DNA of 8,826 bases from contig DAINSB010000101.1 in assembly GCA_036741535.1 (NCBI GenBank), positions 1 to 8,826 of the forward strand, read 5' to 3'. This document shows, one piece after another, positions 1 to 6,071 of this stretch (position 1 is the first letter of the stretch; each line of letters opens with the position of its first letter). Below the pieces are notes generated by a model. It did no database searches. It was not told where the DNA came from and was given only the letters and a program-made list of their open reading frames with translations. This DNA is from Thermocaproicibacter sp036741535. GTDB taxonomy: Bacteria > Bacillota > Clostridia > Oscillospirales > Acutalibacteraceae. A program made the position numbers and the translations under genes.

Positions 1-75
1 AAGCGAAGCATAGACGAGTTGCACTCTGAATGTTACAGTCGTGTTCCGCCGTAGGCGCGTAAGGTGCTGCGCACC

Positions 76-948
76 TCAGCGGTGCGAGCCGAAGAAAAAC
101 AGCGCGAGGGTGCCCGGGCCGGAATGCGTGCCGACGACGGGGCCGATGGTGTTGATGACGACCTCTTTCACGCCGAGGCGGCGTTTGACTTCCGAAGCGA
201 CGTATTCGGCATCCGGAAGGCAGTCGCCGTGGCTGATAAAGACCGTCTGGTCCTGCGGGGCGGTGGCGGACTGCGCCATATGGTCGACCAGGGCGTCGAG
301 CGAAGCGCGGCGGCCGCGCGTTTTTCCCATGCTGATCAGGTGGCCGTCGTCGTCGACATGCAGGACCGGCTTGATGTTGAGCATGGTGCCGATCAGCGCC
401 GTGGTCGCCGAAATGCGCCCGCCGCGCCTGAGGTGGTTCAGGTCGTCCACCGTGAACCAGTGGCACATGCGCAGCCTGTTTTCGAGCACCCAGTCGTGAA
501 GCTGCTCGAGGGGAAAACCCTCGCGCTTTTTCTTTACGGCGTAATAGAGCAGCATGCCCTGCCCCAGAGACGCCGAGAGCGAATCCACCGCCACGACCTT
601 CCGCTGCGGATATTTTTCCGCGAGTTCGGCGCAGGCCATCTGCGCCGCGTGGCAGGTGTTGGAAAGCCCCGAGGAGAACGCGATGTTCAAAATGTCTTTT
701 CCGGACCGAAGGATCGGTTCCATCCCGCGGACAAACGCATCCACATTGACCGCCGCCGTGGAGCACGGCTCGCCGGCGCGGATCCGCCGGAAAAAATCGG
801 CCGCGGACATCTCCCGCCCGTCCAGATAGTTGAGGTATTCTTTTCCCCCGATGGAAAAAGACAGCGGAAGCACCGAGAGCTCCAGATCCTCGGCCATTGC
901 GGCCGGAAGGTCGCATGAAGAATCGGTCACGATCACATAACCGTCCAT
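76..948 (-). CDS. DegV family fatty-acid-binding protein
   Basis: This 290-residue protein belongs to the DegV family, cytoplasmic proteins that bind a single fatty acid; in Gram-positive bacteria some members hand fatty acids to the FakA kinase (family knowledge). Seen here: the N-terminal TDSSCDLP motif (residues 8-15), a STAAVN segment (63-68) where the family has its TS-x-PS ligand-contact motif, SSGLSNTC (92-99), GGRIS (176-180), IKP (192-194) and the C-terminal GTHSGPG (273-279). The length is typical, so the gene looks intact. The ATG at 946-948 has an AAGGAG ribosome binding site at 955-960, six bases away. It is transcribed alone, leftward, from a promoter at 1002-1029. FakB-like lipid carriage is the likely role, but no FakA gene is in view, so the partner kinase is unknown. 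Confidence 0.93.
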   Translation of the reverse strand: MDGYVIVTDSSCDLPAAMAEDLELSVLPLSFSIGGKEYLNYLDGREMSAADFFRRIRAGEPCSTAAVNVDAFVRGMEPILRSGKDILNIAFSSGLSNTCHAAQMACAELAEKYPQRKVVAVDSLSASLGQGMLLYYAVKKKREGFPLEQLHDWVLENRLRMCHWFTVDDLNHLRRGGRISATTALIGTMLNIKPVLHVDDDGHLISMGKTRGRRASLDALVDHMAQSATAPQDQTVFISHGDCLPDAEYVASEVKRRLGVKEVVINTIGPVVGTHSGPGTLALFFFGSHR

Positions 949-1001
949 GAAAGGCTCCTTAATATTTTATAAGAATTTTAATAAGAGCGGATAATTTATT
1001 T

Positions 1002-1029
1002 GTTATACCATGACACGGCCCCGTTGCAA
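1002..1029 (-). promoter_or_regulatory. Probable promoter of the degV gene
   Basis: On the minus strand, TTGCAA (1024-1029) is followed after 16 bases by TATAAC (1002-1007), which is preceded by TGG and so forms an extended -10. The predicted start of transcription lies near 995, giving a leader of about 47 bases before the degV start codon. The surrounding 949-1084 gap is AT-rich compared with the genes, and I see no other gene in it. Confidence 0.5.
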
Positions 1030-1084
1030 ATACGAATTGCGATTTTCATCAAACCACCCTGCCACCTTTTTATAGCAGGATCCG

Positions 1085-2212
1085 TCACGAGACCTTTTGA
1101 AGCAGGGAACTCTGCGGGCTGAGAGCGAACAGGACGCACGTCAGCGCGAACATCGCGGACAGGGCCCAGAACCAGCCGGACTGCAGCAGAAAGGCGCGGT
1201 AGCGATGCCTCGACGGCGGAGCCTGCGTCTGCTGCATGTCCGAAAGAGCGAAGTCCCGCTGGTGGTGATACAGCAGGGAGGCCGCCCCGACCAGGCACAG
1301 GCAGAGAAACATCACGTAGGCTCCCCCCAGCAGGGAAGTCGTGCCGGCACCCGCGGCGATGAACGCGGTGGAAAGCGAATTGTTCAGGGCGTGGATGAGG
1401 ATGCCCGGCAGCACGGACCCCGACCGGACGGCGACCAGGCCGAGGGCCAGGCCCATGAAGAAAGCGGGGATCCCCTGCACGAGATTCATATGAAAAATGG
1501 CGAACAGCAGCGCCGAAACGACGACGGCGAAGCGGTCGCCCCACGGGCGCAGACGCGGCAGAATCATGCCGCGGAACAGCGTTTCCTCAAGCATCGGCGC
1601 GAGGATGCAGACGTAGACGACCAGGACGGTGTCGACCGCGGGGTCGCCTTTGAATTCGAAATTCGGCGTTCCGTTGCTGATGCCGAACCGGCCGAACAGA
1701 TAATAGACGGCGGCGGAGAGGATCTGCCCGGCGCAGGCCGCGCCGAAGGTGAGGACGACGCATTTCCCGAAAAAGGGGAGTGAGATCCCCGGCCTGCGCC
1801 ACCAGCCGAAGACCTGCTGCCGCAGGATCTTCCGCGCGGCGGCAAGGCACAAAATCATGCCCCAGAAGGTGGCGAGGTAGCTGTCCAGAACCGTCTGGCC
1901 GCGCGCGGAGGAAAGCGCCTTCGCGATCTCGGCGGGGCTGCCGCCGGAGCGCCCGAGAAAGAGGGCGACGCGCGCGAGCACCAGGACGAGCATCACGGCG
2001 GCGCACAGGACCTGCAGCAGAAGAAGAACGCCGCTGCTCCGGTTGCCGAGGCTGCGCAGCTTCGCCGCCGCGATCTTTTCCGCCGCGGCGGGGGAAGGCG
2101 TCAAAAAAGATGTCGGTCCGTCGGGCGGGGTTCCGCCCCATGCGCTCCCGGAAGACGCGGGCGGGGTCTGCGGCGCGCCTTCCGGCCTCTTCGGGCTGGG
2201 ATCGTTTTCCAT
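1085..2212 (-). CDS. CPBP family intramembrane metalloprotease (CAAX protease / bacteriocin-processing type)
   Basis: This is a 375-residue polytopic membrane protein of the CPBP (Abi, CAAX-protease-like) family. Members cut substrates inside the membrane; bacterial ones are linked to protein processing and self-immunity to bacteriocins. Three family motifs are visible: EETLFRG (Glu209, Glu210, Arg214), FAIFH (Phe237 to His241) and HALNN (His274 to Asn278), which supply the catalytic glutamate and metal-binding residues. The first ~45 residues are rich in Pro, Gly and Ser and probably disordered in the cytoplasm. Hydrophobic segments lie near 60-87, 113-127, 151-173, 195-208, 228-245, 247-272, 295-316 and 346-364. 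The last segment lies beyond the core domain and follows a polar linker, so the protein is somewhat longer than the usual 200-300 residues. The ATG at 2210-2212 has GAGGAG at 2223-2228. No bacteriocin gene is nearby, so the substrate is unknown. Confidence 0.9.
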   Translation of the reverse strand: MENDPSPKRPEGAPQTPPASSGSAWGGTPPDGPTSFLTPSPAAAEKIAAAKLRSLGNRSSGVLLLLQVLCAAVMLVLVLARVALFLGRSGGSPAEIAKALSSARGQTVLDSYLATFWGMILCLAAARKILRQQVFGWWRRPGISLPFFGKCVVLTFGAACAGQILSAAVYYLFGRFGISNGTPNFEFKGDPAVDTVLVVYVCILAPMLEETLFRGMILPRLRPWGDRFAVVVSALLFAIFHMNLVQGIPAFFMGLALGLVAVRSGSVLPGILIHALNNSLSTAFIAAGAGTTSLLGGAYVMFLCLCLVGAASLLYHHQRDFALSDMQQTQAPPSRHRYRAFLLQSGWFWALSAMFALTCVLFALSPQSSLLQKVS

Positions 2213-2253
2213 AGTGTGACATCTCCTCGCGCGGCACCGCGTCGTTTACAGTC

Positions 2254-2282
2254 ATTGTACACTATTTTCCCGCAAATGAAAA
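2254..2282 (-). promoter_or_regulatory. Probable promoter of the CPBP protease gene
   Basis: On the minus strand, TTTTCA (2277-2282, four of six consensus bases) is separated by 17 bases from TACAAT (2254-2259, five of six). Transcription would begin near 2247, leaving a leader of about 34 bases. It lies in the short gap (2213-2299) after the permease remnant, so the CPBP gene probably has its own transcription unit. Confidence 0.45.
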
Positions 2283-2299
2283 GGAAAAGTCGGAAAGAT

Positions 2300-2685
2300 T
2301 TACACCTGCTTGCGGCGGTACACGGCGCAGGAGATCAGGTACGAGATCACGGCGACGGCGAGGGCGACGACCGGCGAGAGCTTCCAGAGGAGCGCCTGCT
2401 GCGCTGCGCTGGGGGCAAAGCCGAATCGCTTTACGATCATCCCGACCGCCGTCGGAAGCAGAAAAATAGCGGCTATGGCAAAGCGGGCCTTCTGGATCCC
2501 GAAGCGGAAACACAGCGGGAACAGGATGGAACAGACCAAAAGAGGGACGGCGAAAGAAGCGGCCGCCAATGGAAAAAGGTCCTGACGGTCCCCGCTCAGC
2601 GCAAAGAATCCGATCAGAAACGCCAGCGCGGTCCCCGCGAGCGAAATCAGCGCGGCGGTGAGGTATTTCGCCGCGACGATGCGGC
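2300..2685 (-). pseudogene. C-terminal remnant of an ABC-2 type transporter permease
   Basis: About 128 codons, ending in a TAA at 2300-2302, encode a strongly hydrophobic protein piece. It opens with RIVAAKYL, matching the conserved IV-x-x-KYL stretch in the middle of ABC-2 permeases that pair with YtrA-type GntR regulators (the ABC2_membrane_5 type, ~210 residues, six segments). Four membrane segments follow: after KYL, around LFPLAAASFAVPLLV, around FAIAAIFLLPTAV, and at the C terminus before the basic tail YRRKQV. The first ~85 residues and a proper start are missing. The frame stays open upstream to an ATG at 2975-2977, but that part reads through unrelated sequence and the GntR gene in a wrong frame, so it is not a real N terminus. 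The missing ATPase gene, expected between regulator and permease, supports a deletion. Function is almost certainly lost. Confidence 0.7.
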
Positions 2686-2810
2686 CTGCTCGTCGTACCC
2701 GATGGAGTTGATGACCGGTCGAGAGTCCGGCGGTACCTTCCTTGTTACGAAGACAGGAGAAAGGGCGAACCTGAAAGCTCGCTATGTGCTTGCCCCTTCT
2801 AACCTCTAAA
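2686..2810 (-). repeat. Unexplained segment between GntR gene and permease remnant; possible dispersed repeat
   Basis: This stretch matches neither the regulator nor the permease and sits where the ABC ATPase gene should be. Its GntR-side edge (2789-2810, read on the minus strand) matches 20 of 22 bases of 7068-7089 on the plus strand, and it supplies the TAG stop of the GntR gene. Immediately after that stop, 2759-2768 can pair with 2790-2799 (ten positions, one mismatch, one G-U) to form a hairpin. I interpret it as an inserted repeat or recombination scar; its identity is unknown. Confidence 0.4.
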
Positions 2811-3179
2811 CAACAGCGCGAGCATTTCCTCAAGCTCCGAAAGGGAAATCCCGCCGCGTCTGGCCGTGTCGACCGCCTGGCGCAGGGCCTCCTCCGTGCG
2901 GCGCAGGTATTCCTCCCGCAGAAAGGCGGCGTTTTTCCGCGCGACGAAGCATCCCTTGCCGGAGACGGTTTCCACAAAGCCGTCGCGCTCCAGGTCCGAA
3001 TAGGCCCGCTTCGTGGTGATCACGCTGATATGCAGCTCCCGCGCAAGCAGCCGCAGGGAGGGCAGCGCCTCGCCGGGGGCGAGCGCGCCCGTCAGGATCT
3101 GATCTTTGATCTGATCCGTGATCTGCTCATAGATCGGTTTGGGGCTTGCGTTGCTGAGCACGATGTCCAGACGAATCAC
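2799..3179 (-). CDS. GntR family transcriptional regulator, YtrA subfamily
   Basis: This is a small (126-residue) winged-helix repressor of the YtrA type, which normally controls a linked ABC-2 transporter and its own gene. The GntR DNA-binding domain fills residues ~10-78: the PIYEQITDQIKDQI helix, LPSLRLLARELHISVITTKRAYSDLERDGF covering the helix-turn-helix, and the wing VSGKGCFVA. A short helical dimerisation tail (EEALRQAV ... ISLSELEEMLALL) follows. I choose the GTG at 3177-3179 because AGGAAAAGG lies just upstream and the protein then has the usual family length; an ATG at 3255-3257 is in frame but lies within the operator palindrome, upstream of the expected transcript start. The final residues FRG and the stop fall in the sequence shared with 7068-7089, so the original C terminus may have been slightly different. 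Its normal partners are missing or broken, leaving it an orphan regulator. Confidence 0.88.
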   Translation of the reverse strand: MIRLDIVLSNASPKPIYEQITDQIKDQILTGALAPGEALPSLRLLARELHISVITTKRAYSDLERDGFVETVSGKGCFVARKNAAFLREEYLRRTEEALRQAVDTARRGGISLSELEEMLALLFRG

Positions 3180-3225
3180 CGCCTTTTCCTGCGCGGCCGG
3201 CCGCGGCTTGTCGGTTTGTTTGCAG

Positions 3226-3257
3226 TTGGGTATATCGTATATATACGATATACCCAA
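3226..3257. promoter_or_regulatory. Perfect 32-base palindrome, probable GntR operator
   Basis: Positions 3226-3241 (TTGGGTATATCGTATA) are the exact reverse complement of 3242-3257, with no spacer. YtrA-type regulators bind AT-rich inverted repeats at their own promoters, and this palindrome covers the -10 region and predicted transcript start of the GntR gene, so autorepression is the simplest reading. Because the site is symmetric and lies ~100 bases before the first phage gene, it could also influence rightward transcription. Sequence and position are observed; binding is inferred. Confidence 0.75.
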
Positions 3258-3273
3258 TCGATACGGCTGTCAA
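3245..3273 (-). promoter_or_regulatory. Probable promoter of the GntR gene
   Basis: A perfect -35 box TTGACA (3268-3273, minus strand) is followed after 17 bases by TATCGT (3245-3250), which keeps the three most important -10 bases. The -10 box lies inside the 32-base palindrome, so a bound repressor would block RNA polymerase. Confidence 0.55.
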
Positions 3274-3359
3274 GGAAAATTTGATTATTTTCCGGAAGGT
3301 TGCCCCGCGCTGGGAAATCGGCGCGCGTTTCTGCGGGTCGTCTGAAAGGAGGGGATGGG

Positions 3360-3674
3360 TTGGCAGGACGGAAAAAGCCGGGCGGCGAAGTCAGGGACGG
3401 CCTTAGGCGCATCGCTTTCGGCGGCGTGAACGACGCGGTGAGCCTGCTTTTTGCGACGGAGCCGGACCCGGAGGAACTGCGCCGGCTGGACCTTTACAGC
3501 GTCGCGGAGATCCGGCGAATGAAGGACGGCGGCATCGAGATCAAGTTCTACGACCGCATGAAGGCGCTCGAATGCCTGCGGCAGATGGAAGAGGCCGGCG
3601 AGGAGCAGTCGCCGCTGTACCGTGCGCTGACGGAATGCGCCCGCGCGCAGAAAGGGGAAGAGGATGGAGTTTAA
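3360..3674 (+). CDS. Phage terminase small subunit-like protein
   Basis: This 104-residue protein precedes the terminase large subunit and overlaps it by 11 bases, the usual place of the small subunit, which recognises phage DNA and regulates packaging. The segment GGIEIKFYDRMKALECLRQM (residues ~57-76) resembles the I-K-x-x-D-K-x-KALE-x-L stretch common in small terminase subunits. The N-terminal part (GGVNDAVSLLF and following) is not a helix-turn-helix I can recognise. The start chosen is a TTG at 3360-3362, with AAAGGAGGGG (3345-3354) at good spacing; an ATG at 3355 is out of frame and soon hits a stop, and an in-frame ATG at 3300 has no clear ribosome binding site. The role rests mainly on position plus that motif, so an accessory packaging protein is possible. 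Confidence 0.6.
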   Translation: MAGRKKPGGEVRDGLRRIAFGGVNDAVSLLFATEPDPEELRRLDLYSVAEIRRMKDGGIEIKFYDRMKALECLRQMEEAGEEQSPLYRALTECARAQKGEEDGV

Positions 3675-4932
3675 GACGTTTTCCCCGAAACAGCGGCGGG
3701 CGCTGTGCTGGTGGTGCCGGGGCGGCCCGGACGCCGGCCGCGACGCGGTGATCTGCGACGGCGCGGTGCGCAGCGGCAAGACGCTGTGCCTCGGCCTCTC
3801 GTTTGTCGCGTGGGCGTGCGGAACGTTCAGGGGGAGATCGTTCGCGCTGTGCGGCAAGACCATCCGCTCGCTGAGGAGGAATTTCGTGACCACGCTGCTG
3901 CCCGCGCTTTCAGACGCCGGGTTCGACTGCCGTTACAAGGCCGGGGAAAATCTGCTGGAGATCGCCTTCGGCCGGAACCGGAACCGCTTCTATCTGTTCG
4001 GCGGCAGGGACGAGGGTTCCGCCGCGCTGATCCAGGGCATCACCCTCGCCGGGGTGTTTTTCGACGAGGTGGCGCTGATGCCGCGTTCGTTCGTGGAGCA
4101 GGCGCTCGCCCGGTGCAGCGTGGAGGGCTCGAAATTCTGGTTCAACTGCAACCCGGAAAATCCCGGACACTGGTTTTACCGGGAGTGGATCCGGAAGGCG
4201 GAGCAGAGAAACGCGCTGTATCTTCATTTCACGATGGAGGACAATCCGTCGCTGAGCGGAGAGATCCGCAGGCGGTACGAAAACCTGTATTCCGGCGTGT
4301 TTTACGAGCGGTTCATCCTGGGCCGCTGGGTCGCGGCGGGGGGCCTCGTGTACCCGTTCATGACGGACGCGATGTTCTGCGACGCCCCGCCGGCGAACGC
4401 CGGCTTCGAGCGATGGGCGGTCTCGTGCGACTACGGCACGGCGAACCCCTGCTCGATGGGCCTGTGGGGCCTTTCGGACGGCGTGTGGTACCGGGTGGAC
4501 GAGTATTACTACGATTCCCGCAGGGAAGGCGCCCAGCGCACGGACGAAGAGCACTACGCGGCGCTCGAGCGCCTCTGCGGCGGGCGGAAGATCGACTGCG
4601 TGGCCGCGGACCCCTCGGCGGCGAGCTTTCTCGAGACGATCCGTCGGCACGGGCGCTACCATGTGCGCAAAGCCGACAACGGCGTGCTCGACGGCATCCG
4701 GAAGACCGGCGTGGCGCTCAAGGAGGGGAAGATCCGCGTCTGCCGCCGCTGTGCCGACTCGGTGCGCGAGTTCGGGCTGTACCGATGGGACGAGGGCCGC
4801 GCGGTGGACGCGCCGGTCAAGGAAAACGACCACGCGATGGACGACATCCGCTATTTTGTGACGACGGTGCTGCGGCCCGGCGGAGGATTCTTCGCCGTCG
4901 CAGCCCCGCGCGGAGAGGGGGGAGGAAGATGA
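3664..4932 (+). CDS. Phage terminase large subunit (PBSX / Terminase_3-6 type)
   Basis: This 422-residue protein is the motor that pumps DNA into the capsid and cuts it. The N-terminal ATPase shows a Walker A motif GAVRSGKT (33-40), a Walker B motif GVFFDE (130-135, Asp134 and Glu135) and the NCNPENP motif (161-167) typical of PBSX-like terminases. The C-terminal RNase-H-like nuclease has candidate metal-binding acids at Asp256 (SCDYGTANP), Asp316 (AADPSAASF) and Asp393 (ENDHAMDDIRY). All expected residues are present and the length is normal, so it looks functional. The ATG at 3664 lies inside the end of the small-subunit gene, and the stop overlaps the portal start as ATGA, suggesting translational coupling. 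Enzymes of this type often package by headful, but the sequence alone does not show the mode. Confidence 0.95.
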   Translation: MEFKTFSPKQRRALCWWCRGGPDAGRDAVICDGAVRSGKTLCLGLSFVAWACGTFRGRSFALCGKTIRSLRRNFVTTLLPALSDAGFDCRYKAGENLLEIAFGRNRNRFYLFGGRDEGSAALIQGITLAGVFFDEVALMPRSFVEQALARCSVEGSKFWFNCNPENPGHWFYREWIRKAEQRNALYLHFTMEDNPSLSGEIRRRYENLYSGVFYERFILGRWVAAGGLVYPFMTDAMFCDAPPANAGFERWAVSCDYGTANPCSMGLWGLSDGVWYRVDEYYYDSRREGAQRTDEEHYAALERLCGGRKIDCVAADPSAASFLETIRRHGRYHVRKADNGVLDGIRKTGVALKEGKIRVCRRCADSVREFGLYRWDEGRAVDAPVKENDHAMDDIRYFVTTVLRPGGGFFAVAAPRGEGGGR

Positions 4933-6071
4933 TCTTCCGGAAAAAACGCCGGGCGGCCGCCGCGGCGGCCGTGCAGACCGCGCCGCGGGAGAGCCCGTTT
5001 TCCGAGCTTTCCCGCATGGTGCCGCTTTGCGCGGCCGAGCGCAGGCTCTACGAGGCGCTGCGTTCGTCCGTGCCCGTCGTGGACGCGGCCATCGGGAAGA
5101 TCCTGCGCCTTACGGGGACGTTTCGGCCCGTGTGTGCCGACCGGACGGCAGGCCGGGAGCTGGAGCGGTTCCTGCGGAGCGTGCGGGTCGGCGCGGCGGG
5201 GTCGGGCGTGCAGACGTTCCTCGACGGGTATCTGTCGGACCTGCTGACCTACGGCAACGCCGTGGGGGAGATGGTGGTGCAGGGCGGCGAATTCCGCGCG
5301 CTCTACAACGCGCCGCTGGACGGCGTGGAGCTGAGGGCCGTCTCGCCGCTCGAGATCCAGGTCCTGCGGCGCGAGAATGGAAAAAGCGTGCCGGTGCGGT
5401 ACCCGCAGCTCGTGTTCTGCTCGGCGCTGAACCCGCCTTCCGGCAGCGCGGAGGGCGTTTCGCTGCTGCACGGGCTGCCGTTCGCCGCCGACATCCTGTT
5501 GAGGATCTTTCACGCGGTGGGCAAGAACTGGGACCGGGTGGGAAACGTCCGCTTCGCGGTGTCGTACCTGCCGGGCTCCGACGAGGTCGATCAGGCGAAC
5601 GCGAAGGAGCGGGCCGAGCAGATCGCGGGCGAGTGGGGCCGGGCGATGCGCGGGGACGGGGTCAGCGACTTCATCAGCGTGGGCGACGTGCGCATCCAGG
5701 CCGTCGGGTCGGACTGCCAGATCCTCGACAGCGAGGTGCCGGTGCGCCAGCTCCTCGAGCAGATCGTGGCGAAGCTCGGCGTGCCGCCGTTCCTGCTGGG
5801 GCTTTCGTGGTCCTCGACGGAGCGCATGTCGAGCCAGCAGGCCGATATTCTCACGAGCGAACTCGAGGCCTACCGCCGGTTGCTGACGCCTCCCGCGGAG
5901 AAAATCTGCGCGCTGTGGCTGAAGCTCGCCGGCTACGCGCCCGAGGTTGCAATCGACTGGGACGACATCACGCTGCAGGACGCCGTGCAGCTCGCCACGG
6001 CAAGATACCAGAACGCCCGCGCCGCCGAGATCGAAGCCGGCCTCGCGAGGGCAAATCGGAAAGGGGAGTGA
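4929..6071 (+). CDS. Phage portal protein
   Basis: This 380-residue protein forms the ring at the capsid vertex through which DNA enters and to which the terminase docks. Recognisable portal features are the central TYGNAVGEMVVQGGEFRALYN region (~residues 104-124), the stem/crown part VGKNWDRVGNVRFAVSYLPG, and the C-terminal ILDSEVPVRQLLEQIVAKLGVPPFLLGLSWSSTERMSSQQADILTSELEAYRRLLTPP block, which resembles the clip and helical region of SPP1/HK97-like portals. It starts at the ATG overlapping the terminase stop, preceded by GGGGGGAGGA. The N terminus is basic (RKKRRAAAAAA), and the C-terminal helix ends as the next gene begins. The protein is shorter than many portals (400-500 residues) but appears complete, with no frameshift. 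Confidence 0.88.
   Translation: MIFRKKRRAAAAAAVQTAPRESPFSELSRMVPLCAAERRLYEALRSSVPVVDAAIGKILRLTGTFRPVCADRTAGRELERFLRSVRVGAAGSGVQTFLDGYLSDLLTYGNAVGEMVVQGGEFRALYNAPLDGVELRAVSPLEIQVLRRENGKSVPVRYPQLVFCSALNPPSGSAEGVSLLHGLPFAADILLRIFHAVGKNWDRVGNVRFAVSYLPGSDEVDQANAKERAEQIAGEWGRAMRGDGVSDFISVGDVRIQAVGSDCQILDSEVPVRQLLEQIVAKLGVPPFLLGLSWSSTERMSSQQADILTSELEAYRRLLTPPAEKICALWLKLAGYAPEVAIDWDDITLQDAVQLATARYQNARAAEIEAGLARANRKGE

Noticed and set aside
62..76. Short hairpin AGGTGC-TGC-GCACCT at the degV stop as a terminator
   Set aside because: Six-base stem without a T-run, overlapping the stop codon; not enough for an intrinsic terminator. The rest of 1-75 shows no recognisable feature.
996..1049. A 17-codon minus-strand frame (MKIAIRICNGAVSWYNK) between the CPBP and degV genes
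   Set aside because: Its ribosome binding site is weak, it overlaps the better-supported degV promoter, and the length is within chance.
1053..1074. Inverted repeat CCTGC/GCAGG after the CPBP gene as a terminator
   Set aside because: Five-base stem with a 12-base loop and no T-run after it on the minus strand.
2686..2712. NSIGYDEQ read just before the permease remnant, reminiscent of the Y-D-E motif upstream of KYL in these permeases
   Set aside because: It lies in a different frame from RIVAAKYL and too close to it, and may belong to the adjoining unexplained sequence; it cannot be used as permease sequence without an alignment.
2686..2810. Possible tRNA or rRNA fragment in the odd segment (GGTTCG reads like a T-loop)
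   Set aside because: No cloverleaf, anticodon arm or acceptor stem can be built.
3705..4928. Very long open frame running through the terminase gene in another frame and joining the portal frame
   Set aside because: It is a by-product of high GC content. The terminase frame carries all catalytic motifs, and the portal starts at 4929 with its own ribosome binding site.
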